This document shows, piece after piece, positions 41,856 to 52,926 of a stretch of DNA of 64,000 nucleotides. The position numbers and the translations under genes were made by a program. The notes under the pieces are model-generated. The model saw only the letters and a list, made by a program, of their open reading frames with translations, had not been told where the DNA came from and ran no database searches. The DNA comes from Ophiosphaerella korrae (lineage: Eukaryota; Ascomycota; Dothideomycetes; Pleosporales; Phaeosphaeriaceae): the NCBI GenBank assembly GCA_028456385.1, contig JALNQF010000074.1:124001-188000 (forward strand), given 5' to 3'. Within the stretch, counting starts at the first letter, position 1. Each line of letters begins with the position of its first letter.

Positions 41856-44800
41856 ACCCAAGCCAAGGAAGGATATCTCTCGAAAGAACTTGATCCATCA
41901 CAATATATTGTACGATGCAGATGTATTTCGGCCCCCTCGTATACTTCCTGGCCATGTTGATGCCGTACGCGAGACTCTTCTGTCTTTCGATAACGTTGTG
42001 CCAGGCGGGCAAGGGTGGAAAGAGACTTTCCAAGAAGAATTTGTGGAAAACAAACCTCAAAATATCGGCCCAGAGTATGCTGCTCTACCTGCAGATGTGT
42101 CGTTCATATCAGTTGCAAGGTATGAAGTAAGCTCGAAAGAAAGAAACCCTCGTTGGCTTGCAGCCTCCGATAACATGAAAAGCTGCGTTGCAGTAGCAAA
42201 GTCTGCTCGGGAACTGGAAAGTGACATGGAGGATGGCTGGACAAATTTCTGGCGTCAAAATACGTTCACCGTCGTGAGCGAGACAACAAAACATCAACCT
42301 GGATTCCAGTAAGTTCCCCGTTTTGCACCAATTTCTTTTCTTGGCTCTATGCCAATTATGGGTGTTGCAAAGTACAAGTCACTAACAAACAGCAGCCCCG
42401 TGCTAGACAAGTGGTCACTGTAAGTTCTCTTGGTCTAGAGGACAAGTACTCAAGGCTGATCTTTTACAGGGAGGGCAACTGTGCCTGGACTGAATTCGAC
42501 AATCTCGAACCATACAATAAAGATCTAAATCCCCGAACTCTTCCCAAACCCGACCTAGCTTACGCATTTCCCGTTATAAACAGAATGTTTAAGGAATTGA
42601 AAGGGGCAGAAAGGGACGAATTTAGTCGATGTTTCTCTCTCTCGGCCGTTCAAAAGCTCAGCGAAAAAGGGACTCTTAGCACCATGACTACGGGTCTTCG
42701 CAAATGGACAAAGTCAATGAAAAAAAATTCACTGAGCACAGCAGATCGTGCGTGTTTCCCCTGGGCCGTAATCGAGGTCAAGAAACAGGTTCCCAAAGGA
42801 CATTGCTCCCCTGTGGAGCGATGCTACTGTCAAGCTGCCAACGCTGCCGCTGCCGCTATCGCGCTTCGAGCACAACTATTCGAGAGAGTAATTCAGGACT
42901 CATATTCAAATCTGCCACCAGTGATCTCGTTTACCTGTTGTGGCCCTGACGTAAGGGTATGGCTTATGTATTACACAGAACCGGACGCTCATGGGGCAAG
43001 GGTACGGGTAGGTATCTTGTACTTCTCGCTTTATTTCTGTCCGCTGATACATGCAGCGTATGGTGTGTATATGGAGCACTTCCGTGCTACTGACTTGGGG
43101 TGTGGCATCATTGCGGGCAATAATCATGAATATGCATACATGGGCGTCCCGAATTTTGAAGCCGAGGATCCAGGCGTGCATATTTCAGATACTGCAGCAA
43201 CCAGAACCACCCCTTATTAGCAAAACTGGTCTGCTCGTCGACGATATCAACCTTGCTGGACTATTTATGACCCCGAGGAGCGACGCACCTTCTGGTTCCA
43301 AAGCCCATGCTAATTTGGCTGCTTCTGCTCAGTTGGCCAATAACAATGAGTCTCCTTGTCGACAAAAAGTGAGCTACGCAGCAGTTGATGCCCAATTGTT
43401 GACGCCTCCCCCTGCTTCTATCTTCTCATCTCCAAAATCCCCAATTACCATCAGCAAGCAAAGTTCTAGCTCAGCGAAAATCTCAACATGCAGGCAGGCT
43501 AAAAACGTCAATCCAACGAAACATTCCAATAGAGCATTATTCAGCAAGGATAATCAACAAGTAATGCAGAGCCAACAAGTTGGACAATCTGCAGCAAGCA
43601 AGAAACGAGTCCATCAGGATGAGATCACCCGCATCACAGAATCTCTCCTATCGAGTCATCTAGACGACGTCTTTGTCGAGAATAGACATCTGCAGTCAAA
43701 GGGAAAGGAAGATTCCCGGCCCACTCTGTTTGCTGGGCCTGAAAGTTCACGTAACCAGCCTAGTTTATTCGGTCAAAGCAATACCAGTAGCGGATTGTTT
43801 AGCCAAAAAGATACCAGTAGCAAACAAGCTGGTGACACCAATCTATTTAGTGGAAAGAATCGAGCCCGTAGTCCACTTGGCCAGAGCAATACTAACTATA
43901 GCCCTACCAGTCATAACAGTGTCTTTGGCTTAGGCCAAAAGGATACCAACAGCAAACCTGTTGGACACAGCAATTTGTTTGGAGAAGGCAATACCAACCT
44001 CGGTTTATTCGGTCAAAGCAGTGCTAGCACCAGTTTATTGGGTCAAAGCAGTACCAGCACCAGTTTATTAGGTCAAAGCAAAACCATCTGGGACCTCCTG
44101 GGCCAAAATGTTGTCAACAGCAAGCCGGTTAGCCCTGGCGGTTTATTCGGACGTCCGCTTGATACTTCGAAAACCACAGCTGCACTTTTTAGCGGCATCC
44201 AGAGTCCTGGCGACAGCCATAGCACTTATAGCCCTGTTTTTAGCGCTTCAAAAGTGACAGGTGGATTATTTGGCGGTAGTGGAGATTCTAGTAGCACCGG
44301 TATTTCCGAAGCCTTCGGTAGACCTGGCTTTTCCAACTCTAAAAAAGATACGCTGAAAACTAATAATGGACCATCTAGCGGCAGGCATTCCAACGGCTTT
44401 GAAAAATCTGAATCTCCAGGCAACATCCCAAAGATTGTAAAAGGAGTATTCAATGGAAAAGCAAATGAAATTCATACCAATGGTGTCTCTCCGGACAAGC
44501 ATTCAAAGACTGCAGGTGGTTTATTCCGCGGGACGAGAGTCCGTAAACATTTAGTTTCAGGCAATTCAACAGAAAACTCACCTGACTCCTCAATCCAAGA
44601 AAATCAGACGGATAGTGCCCTTGCGTCTGGGAATATCGCGAGAAAAGCAAAAAATCTCGTATCAAACTGGAGCACTGGCAGAGAAAAGGAACCCCAATTC
44701 GAAGACGAATCTGAGTCAGAAGTGTCTGATCCAGAAAACGAATCTGACATAGAAGAAATGTCTGAGATAGAAAACGGACTTGGTACAGAAGAAGCGTCCG

Positions 44801-44958
44801 AGACAGAAGACGAAACTGGTACAGAAGAAGGATCTGAAGCAGATGAGTTCGGTGACACTTACATACCCCCTGAGATGCGCGATTTTATCAAGCCCTCCCG
44901 AAAAGGCAACCGATGGGGTAATTTATCATACGTTCATTTGGATAAAGTTCGGGTCTGA
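41848..44958 (+). CDS. PD-(D/E)XK nuclease-like protein fused to an FG-repeat region and acidic tail
   Basis: Four exons: 41848-42308, 42393-42419, 42470-43007, 43057-44958, giving 975 residues. Introns are 84, 50 and 49 nt with GTAAGT, GTAAGT and GTAGGT donors; phases agree at every junction. Residues about 100-410 match the fungal PD-(D/E)XK-like family: KPDLAYAFPV (Pro190-Asp191), CFPWAVIEVKKQ (Glu265-x-Lys267), CYCQAANAAAAAIALR, PPVISFTCCGPDVRVWL, and after intron 3 MVCIWSTSVLLTWGV and IIMNMHTWASR. Residues about 570-770 are Ser/Thr/Asn-rich with at least eight LFGQ, LFG, VFG or LLGQ motifs, like the cohesive domain of GLFG nucleoporins. Residues 889-941 are strongly acidic, and the end (PPEMRDFIKPSRKGNRWGN) is basic. 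No stop or shift is present. Function is unknown; a nuclease or DNA-binding role with nuclear-pore or condensate targeting is inference. Confidence 0.8.
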
Positions 44959-46812
44959 AGATGCCCTGGGTTTTGCCAAAATAAAGCATGTCGCCGTCGA
45001 TGACTGAAATGCAACTGTAACTGCGAAGTTGCAAACCAATAACGAGCAGAAGCATCTTCACTCAAGAATGACTTATCTCGATGTGTAGGAGGAAAGGGTT
45101 TTGGCCATTCTCGCCTCAGCCTAATAGGGGTAATGTTGTCGATAGGCATTATCGAGCTATTCTAGAATTGAGGAGTATCAATCAATGAGCTGTTCCGGCG
45201 CATTCCTGACTATCACGACGACAGTATGATGTGCAGGGCTGTAGATGCTGAGAATACTTGTGATTTGTAGCCCTGAAAAGCTCATCCACTACTTTCAAAT
45301 GATTCATATCAACTTATTTTCCGTCGTTCTCATCGGTGCGATCACAGGCTTTTTCAGTAAAGTTGTTAAGATAGTCTAAGGTCTTATCATACCATTTCTG
45401 GTGGTCGTCATGTCTTCTAACCCACAGGTACGACGGCGTCTCTCTGTGCGCCTATAGATCCATCCACAAGCTCGTTGCACTCGTCTGAACATAGGAGGGC
45501 ATCCATAGAGCGGCCAAAAATAAATTTACTAGAAACCTCAAGAGTCACCTTCTCGTCACAAAGTACCCTAGCATGCCTATGAAACACCTACCATTTGCTT
45601 GAGGAACGGCAAAGGATCAATGGTTGAACTATTGCGTGGTAGTAAGTCTATGAATCGTTTAGTATAGCCAGCTAATCAAAGTTTACCACATGTGTAATGC
45701 TGAATGCCAGGCAGATCAGTACTCGACTATGTTTTTATTGCAGGCCATCTACAACAAGCATGCCGTGGCTGAAGAAACCTTCACTGTCCCTCGTGTCGTA
45801 TAAGTTGCGTGCCAAAGCCCTCAAAATAAGTCGATCGCACCGCCTTCGATATCTTAGGATCGCGATCGCGTGCTCTAATAATATGACCCTGTCAGATGAG
45901 CTGGCTCACGAGCCAGCTCAGATGACGATCGATCGAGCACGCGCGCACGTGCACCACTAGCTAAGCGAGCCAATCAGCAGATTCGGGATCTGCGTCGGGC
46001 AATGCTCCAGCTCAACAAAGGACAACCCTTGGGCACGAGAGTAATCAAAGAATCTCATGAAGGATAGACAGAGCACTGAAAAAAAAAAAACTCAGTTCCA
46101 CTCACTACAATCAATTGATCACTTCTCTCAATTAGATCATACGTGATACATCTGAAATCAGGCTTTTCTGAAAGTTTCAGTATCTAATTCCAACAAGGCC
46201 CTTACATGGCCGTTACGAAAAAGCCTTTTTATCAACCTCCATTATCAACTTGCAATAACCTGCTCCAATCTAGCAGATCCTTGAATAGTCGTGTCAGCGT
46301 CTTGTGGCTTTTCTGTTGATGGGCGCAAGGTCGAAACTTAGCCTTGGGGGTCCTTGCAGCCGTATTTTTGAACGAGTGTGTATCTTGAATACCATCGCGT
46401 AAGCCTAATGATGATGCGGTAGGCAGGGATACAGACAAATGCGATTGTAATCGCGAGCCTTATGCTACTGGGCGATATGACTTTACGAACAAAAGTTCCA
46501 GCACTGGAACTGTTTTAATACTTAGTACAGCCCTAAGAAAGGCAACACTGGTCGAATGTGAAGTGGAGAGGAGCGAGCGAGGCGTACTTAGGCAAACTAA
46601 CTAATTACCAATTGCTCCAACCATCACTCCAACTTTGCTTCACTTCCGCTCTAGAGCAAAATTCTGCAAATAAAAAGATGCAGCTTTCTTAGCAACCCTA
46701 TGAAACTAACCGCATCAACAACACCAAAGATCTTAGGTTTCTTGACAACAATTGTTTTGCCGCCAAGCTGCGCCAACTTCGCCTTACTGACTTTGGATAC
46801 GTCGAGTTCTAC
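44959..46812. other. intergenic region
   Basis: No gene supported. A perfect 10-bp stem palindrome (GAGCTGGCTC-AC-GAGCCAGCTC, 45898-45919) lies between longer GCGTGCTC/GAGCACGC arms. A short coding-like scrap (LAKRANQQIRDLRRAMLQLN, about 45956-46015) and an A run near 46080 are also seen. Confidence 0.45.
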
Positions 46813-47845
46813 CTAGTTTCCTACGATTGAGTAGCCTAAGCCAAGGGACTCCACTGGCCCTGCTTGCGCATCTTCCTGAGATGGATAGGATACCCATCGG
46901 TATATCGAGTCGCCATCCAGATGACCAGATGCACCCTTTTCGAAAAACCTTTTAATGAGTTTGGCTTTTCGAACCAGGACGTAGCTCCATTCCCATATGT
47001 CCTGCAGTTCGCTGAGGGGACCCACCAGAACTGGCCCGATGTTCACCCGTGGGCGATCCAGTGCAGTGGCGCTACCACATGCGACCGCATTGCCATGTAG
47101 ATCGCTCCATCGCTCAGGAGGTGCGCGCTCTCTGAGCATCCGGTACAGATTCAATGATTCGAAACTTGCGGGGATAGAATAACCAATGAAACCAAAGGTT
47201 CGGTCTCCGCAGCTGAAGAAAGGAAGCGCATACAAGCCTTTCGCATTCCAAATTTCAGATTGTTTAAGGAGCAGTGTAGAGATAGGCGGGGGTGTGGACG
47301 TTTAGGGTGGTGGCGGAGGTGGAGACCGTGGAGGAGGAAATAGAGATGACCTAGAAGTCACCAATGGGAGTAGGTCGATCACAGTACCTGGCTTGACTTC
47401 GCTAGCCCACGCATAACTAGTTATTAAGTATTCACCAACCCAGAACTCGAAAGAATCCTCCTCTGGTTTAATCTCTCTGGCCACTAGCGTTCTAGTGGAC
47501 TGAGGTTGATGTCAGACAGCGAAGGGAAAGATGAGCGCAATGAGACTTACATCAATAGAACAGCACTCCTCCACTAGCAATTGAAACTTGCGTCCATGGA
47601 AATCCACAAATTTGACGGTAGCGGCGGCGCAAGGAGTTATGAATGTCTAGGCAACAGTAAATACTCAACTCAAGATCCCATTCTCGAGTGCTGACCTCTA
47701 AAGACACATTCGTTTCCATCGAATATGGCGGCGACCCCTCAGCGGCGTGTCGATCCGCAGCGCCCACCAATGCGCCGGAGGGTGTAGTTTCTGGGCTGCA
47801 TGTAGAGCCTGCAGTTGTGTATTTTGTAGATTCAGGTTGTTCCAT
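46813..47845 (-). pseudogene. ubiquitin-like-domain protein gene with one in-frame stop
   Basis: Exons 47845-47696, 47646-47551 and 47499-46813. Introns are 49 and 51 nt (GTCAGC...CTAG and GTAAGT...CTCAG), all phase 0. Splicing gives ATVKFVDFHGRKFQLLVEEC followed by EDSFEFWVGEYLI and ASEVKPGTVIDLLPL, the strand-helix-strand layout of the fungal ubiquitin-like domain found in accessory and STAND-related proteins. A Pro-rich linker follows. TAA at 47302-47304 stops the frame, yet it continues in the same phase (STLLLKQSEIWNAKGLYALPFF) to 46813, so a CAA-to-TAA change has probably cut off a second domain of about 160 residues. A 147-residue protein with the complete ubiquitin-like domain can still be made. 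Confidence 0.65.
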
Positions 47846-48354
47846 GACGAGCCCGTCTTGATCTCGTTGCTAGGTCATGTTATCGAAGACGGGTTCCATG
47901 ATTGGAAAGGCAATCGAACAAGGACGGGGCGCAGCCCATGTTATATGTCGAGTGGGCCGGCTCGTAGTGCGTTACGAGACTGCGGGTGAGTCCCGGCACT
48001 TGACGAAGGGAGTGTAGCTTACTTCTTTAGCTGCAGGGGCAAAGGTGATGAAGAAGTGGACACTTGCATATGCTACTCGGATCCACTGGCACGTTTCCCA
48101 GAATGCAACGACTCGTGCACCACACAGAAGTACATTGTGGCATGCTAGGATGCACGTAGAAATAGGAGGCAGGTGGCGGCCCGCAGTCGGTAAGATGAGT
48201 TGAAATATATGGGCTGAGTAGCTACATGACGAGTTGGTGTCAGTTGCTATCTACTCCATCCGATCTTACTCGGAGCTCATACAGAGCCGCAAGGCTGACC
48301 TAAGCCTCCCCGATCACGTGCGGTTCTACTACACCACAACATCTATCAAAGAGA
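47846..48354. other. intergenic region
   Basis: Between the ubiquitin-like gene and the Ras-like gene. Nothing recognised. Confidence 0.4.
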
Positions 48355-48944
48355 TTAATGAAATGGGAAATAAACTTTGCACATCTCAATGTGCAAAAAT
48401 TTCCGGTCAGAACTCAAACCTTTAGCTGCTTCCCTTCCCTCATCAGGGGTGGCCTTACGCTCATCGAACCTGTCCGACTGGTCGCCAACCACGATAACAG
48501 AAGGCCGCACAGCGGGTGGTAAGGTAAAGCCCGGGCTACTCCCTACAATCGGTGCCTTCACCTTACATATTTTATCATATAGAGCCGGTGTTTCCTTAAA
48601 CGACGACCGATCAGAGACGTCATAGAGCAGAAGGAGTCCATCGCTATTTCTTATCGTCTCAGATCCGTACGGATCCTCACTCCCTGTGTAGATGATCTCT
48701 ATGGCAAATACCTGGCTCCCAATTGTACATCGCATCGAATATCGATCCTTGGCAGCAGGATTGTACGACTCAGTGAATTCATCGGCGGCGAACTAGGAAC
48801 TCCGTTAGGCCATGGTGGATATGACTGAATACCTACAGAACGGACCTTCCTGATTAATGCCGTCTTGCCTACTCCACGTTTACTTAGCACCACCAATTTG
48901 AAGGGAAGAATATCCTTCTGTGGCTGCGAAATACCACGAGCCAT
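48355..48944 (-). CDS. Ras-like small GTPase-fold protein with altered nucleotide motifs
   Basis: Two exons, 48944-48837 and 48792-48355, 181 residues. The 44-nt intron (GTAGGT...CCTAG, CCTAAC branch) joins LIRKVRS to FAADEFTESYNPAAKDRYSM, which aligns with the Ras effector region. Motif changes: the P-loop reads SKRGVGKT, with Ser for the first Gly; the DxxG switch II region reads IIYTGSEDPYGSE and lacks Asp-x-x-Gly; the NKxD base-recognition motif is GDQSD. The strand LLLLYDVSDRSSF is normal. There is no CAAX box. So the fold is kept, but GTP hydrolysis and guanine specificity are doubtful. It could be a pseudo-GTPase adaptor or an early pseudogene whose frame is still open. Its neighbours are also accessory genes. 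Confidence 0.65.
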
Positions 48945-49545
48945 GATTTGAAAGGCGGTGATACGTAACAGGTCAGATATGTGTCATTAGTTCGCGGAGG
49001 GTAGAGGTGCAAGGTGATTGATGGAAAAGATGAATCAGGAGACCTTGCGAGAGAGCTATACTTATTCACCTGCACATGAAAAGCCGGTGGCCAGGGTCAA
49101 AGGACACCCTCCGCTAGCGTGGAGCCAACCCCCATCCCACCTCGCTGGTGATTAAATGGTGGATAACGGGAAGAAGATCAAGCTGTTGTATGGATATCGT
49201 CATCGTGATCGGAATTCACAGAAAAGGCGGCTAATAAGCGGCCAGCCACCCGGAAGGCCAGTACAAATGGCTATTGTTCGCCTACGGATACAAGAGGTGG
49301 AGACTGACTTTAGGTGCGCGGCAAGTTTGATAAGGATTATATTTCTGTTACAAAGTAGCAGTAGTACCAGGATGGCCTCCTCCAGTGGGTAAAAGTGGAA
49401 GGAATCCATAACGACAAATAGAATGACGACTCAAAATCGTTACCCTACTGCGCTTCCACAACTATTCGCCCCATCATGTTCTAGCTTGTATTTATACCAG
49501 ATCTCCCTGCTTCCTTGCACAAATAGGCTGACAATCTTACTACTT
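48945..49545. other. intergenic region
   Basis: Leader and promoter of the Ras-like gene and 3' flank of the Zn2Cys6 gene. No gene supported. Confidence 0.4.
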
Positions 49546-50528
49546 TCAGGCCATGAGAGAATTGGTATTGCTCATTCCCTGATCGTAAGCTTTCCAACTT
49601 GAGACAATGTAGTCTACACGGGCTGAAAGTGGCAGTTGGGAGTCTCCAAGGGGGCCCATTACCTCGTCCAGTTGTACGATGGTGTACGAGGATGGAGGAC
49701 CTAGTGAGGGCTTGCGTTCGCTAACGGGGCCCATGCATATATCGCCATCATCGGAAGGAACGGCTGTGTCCTGGGTGTCGACCGGTTTAGTGTCTGAATT
49801 CTTAGAGATGCTCTCAATCTTTAGTACGGACTCAATCCTCCCCAACCTCTCCTCTATGCCTGGCAGCCTTTCAAGCAAGAGCAAGATTTTGTCTAATTTT
49901 TTCACCTGTGATGGAGCGCTTAGTCGGTCAGCTGGGCATGCAGTTAAAAGAGGTCTTTTTTCTTACTTTGAAGTAGGATAATCGCGATATTGACACACCA
50001 GATTCTGCTTTTTGCAGGAACTACACGGGCTCTGCTCGTTACACTTTATCTTTCGCTGGCGGCATGGATCGCAGGCCTATATTAAATAGTAAGTGTCCAA
50101 CATCGGAAGCATGGCTAAGTACACCGCACTTGTATTGCCCGAACTGTTTTCTTCTGGGATAATGTGAGAATCGGCTGCGAATAGGATACTGGATATGGCG
50201 TGGGTTCGTCTGTATTCGCTATGGAGTTGCTGGCGACACTACCATTGGGACGCTGTTCTGGCGCCGGCGAATGATACCAGGGACTACCCGTGGCTAGGGC
50301 TTGGTTCTGACTGTAGCCGCTGTCCAAGGCTCCCAGAGAACCTCTATGGAAATCCGATGAGGGAGGTTGGAAAGACTTTCCATGAACGAGATACCGTGTT
50401 GCTTCAACAGGAACTTGGACAGGATACGGAGCTTGAGGATAGCTTGGATGGCTTGAATGCTGATACATGGAAGGTACTCCTGAGAATGCTTCAGGGTTCG
50501 AGACGGAAGCTGGAGGTATGATGCCCAT
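49546..50528 (-). CDS. short Zn2Cys6 regulator with coiled coil
   Basis: Predicted exons 50528-50130, 50076-49967 and 49918-49546 give 293 residues. The first intron (GTGCGG...ATAG) places a complete zinc cluster, ACDPCRQRKIKCNEQSPCSSCKKQNLVC, straight after KKTVRAIQ. The second intron starts GTAAGA; the nearest CAG acceptor would shift the frame, whereas an AAG acceptor at 49919-49921 keeps it, so this junction is uncertain. The N-terminal 130 residues are Pro/Ser/Tyr-rich and disordered. After the cluster comes a Leu-rich coiled coil (LDKILLLLERLPGIEERLGRIESVL), the usual dimerisation linker. The large Fungal_trans domain is absent, so it is shorter than most of its class; either a truncated gene or a compact regulator. 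Confidence 0.6.
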
Positions 50529-50989
50529 GTTCGCTCAAAGTTTGAAAGATGTAATTGCTATTACAGGAAGGCAACCGGTGAGAAGGAACGCGGCCAAGAT
50601 ACCTTCAGCCTTTCGCGCTGCAGAATTTCTATATCTGAATATGGCGTCACCGGTTCACACGTAGGCAATTATGTCTACCATTTGGGGAGACCCATTTAAT
50701 CACGCCTGGGACAATCCGTTGATTGGCAATGCCCCAGGCGCCTAGGGAACGTGAACTCATTTCTTATCAAATATGAAGAGGAATAAGCAAAACCCGTGAA
50801 AGCCCCAGATGCAAAGGGCAGAGCAAATGCTATGCGAGGTGATACGAATCCGACACTATTGTGTGGAGGCGTTCCGATGTTGATGAGGTGCGGCCCCCCC
50901 AAAGCCCGATGCCTCCTTGGTAGGGCACCCCGAGGTGCCCTTCCGTTTCTGGCGATGCATCCACCCATCTTCTCTCTTCGTCCTCACAG
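50529..50989. other. intergenic region with a GC hairpin
   Basis: A perfect seven-base hairpin, GGGCACC-CCGA-GGTGCCC, lies at 50923-50940. No gene. Confidence 0.5.
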
Positions 50990-52926
50990 ATGGCCACCCA
51001 ACCTTTCAGCAAAGGCACTCAAGCCCAATATTGTCGTCAACTGGAGAAGCACGTCTTTGAGCTACAAAAAGAGGTCCATCACCTACAAGCAAAAGTTCAC
51101 CATCTACAACAAAAACACGACCAGGTACACATTCAATCACAGCCTCAATGCTTAGCCTCCGTCCCATGTTTGCCATCGTCACCGCCACTGTCCAAAACAT
51201 TCGTCTTCGTCTTTGAATGCCAAAAACCTACAGCCCGCCAACCCAGGAACCATCCTGTGAACCATCTTGTGAGCCATCACATGAATCATCCCATGAACCA
51301 TCCCATGAACCATCCTGCGAACTATCCCGCGAGCTGTTGAAAATTGTGCTATCTTCCTTTATTAATGAAGTGCTCAAGACTAAAGAGCAATGAGCGGCCA
51401 AAAGGAAATCCGTTCGTCTTTCCGAACTACACGAGCTCGTCCATACGTTCTGCCTCCTTACGCGTCTTTCTTCTCAACCACCACCTTTAACAGGTAACGA
51501 ACAGGACCGCGGAGCAAATGTTTTCAATATTCTTATCGATTACAGTTCGTTTGCAAGCGGGCTGGAAACGAACAGAGTCTATGCGACGCAGATATCTGAT
51601 TACGCTGCCCTGCTGTTCGTGTGCATATCTGATATTGCACGAGAGGCCGGGGCCAAGGCAAATCAGGTGAACGAGCGTATGAAGGACTTCTTGCAAAAGC
51701 AGCAAGGGAAATGTGATGCCAAACTGAACTACATGCGACAGCTTCGAACTGCTGCTGCGACATGGCCGATAGAACGAATGAAGGAGCTGTACAAGACGGC
51801 GCTCAAGCACCGATCCTGGGAGATATTTCTTCTCTGTATGATTTCCCCATCAACGTGATTGGGATCCAACGTTCACATACTCCAACAGGTGGCCCCTCGG
51901 TTCACTCCTACCACAAGTATACACTCGTGGAGGGGACGGAGGCGTTTACGGATGAAGTTTGCATCTGCGAACCGCCTGACGGAGAGCCACAGGCCGACGC
52001 CCCCTTTGACTTAGCCTTTCTAACCAAGTTTATTGTTGGAGATAGCTACGGGTAGGTGTCATTCCTCTTCAGCAGCATGTTAGCTAATTAGACGGGTAGA
52101 CTTAGTCAAATTAACAAAGCATTAGGAACAGAGCTCCATGAGCACACATTTAACGCATGGGTTTATGCCCTCTGGGGGAGAATGGAATCATTACGGAGAA
52201 TCAGATGTCTACCACAGCCTCGTAAGAGACCGAAGATGTCACACGAAGATGGTGAGTCTTGTGTCTAACCTTGGACTTAGGGTTGGTTTATTTCTAGCTA
52301 ACAAATCGCTAGACACTTACGAGAGGCCGGAAGATTCGGGCGATAATTTAGTGGGAATACTCGACCAGTTGCAGAGAGCTCTCATCAGTGACACCTCCTC
52401 AGAACAGATGTACTTTGACCCTAGCGTACCACCGTCTGCATGTGTGCCTGATTTGAATTTTGGGGATGGGTCAAGCCTGTCAAGCGTCAATATTTTGAGT
52501 ACATACTACTAATATTTACATTGATTTGGTGCCTTCCCACTATTATAATACGTGCATTGACCTAAATCAGTCCCCGTGCTCCTTGAAAATGGAGATTGGT
52601 ATTACGAGGAAAGGGACCCAGCGTGGTTCAACTTCATAACGGATGCTGTCAGAAACAAAAGTGGTCGAGTCAGAGAGCAATTCCGTTCCGCAGGTGTTCT
52701 TCCAATCCACGCCACTCTGCAGCTGAAGGGTTGCTCCATTACGGGCTTCGTCCGGAATTTGGAGGAGTGCAAAAAGCTCTTTAAGTACGTCCGCTTTGAG
52801 TACATTCTTGGGTACGTCCGAAGCCTGGAGGCGTGTAATAACCTCTTTGAATGCGCCTATGGGGATTGGAAAAGGCAGAAGAATGGAGCTCCAACCTCGC
52901 TGATTCCAGAGCCTGCCTTTAGCTAG
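50990..52926 (+). pseudogene. broken multi-exon gene with in-frame 12-bp repeats, unknown function
   Basis: ATG 50990 starts an exon (to 51124) with a leucine-zipper-like helix, LEKHVFELQKEVHHLQAKVHHLQQ. A GTACAC...CCCAG intron leads into an exon with tandem EPS(C/H) units (51247-51340). The frame then hits TGA at 51391-51393 and continues in phase (AAKRKSVRLSELHELVHTFCLL) to about 51840, where it shifts phase into GDISSLYDFPINVIGI. Later exons follow with good splice sites: GTAGGT 52052 to GGGTAG 52099, GTGAGT 52251 to GCTAG about 52311, and a CAG near 52570. They read through to TAG 52926 with EERDPAWFNFITDAVRN. One stop and one shift suggest recent inactivation. I do not recognise the family. 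Confidence 0.5.
51248..51331 (+). repeat. 12-bp tandem repeat, 7 units
   Basis: Seven degenerate units of AACCATCCNRYG. In the frame of the surrounding broken gene they encode EPS(C/H). Units differ mostly by C/T and G/A changes. Confidence 0.8.
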
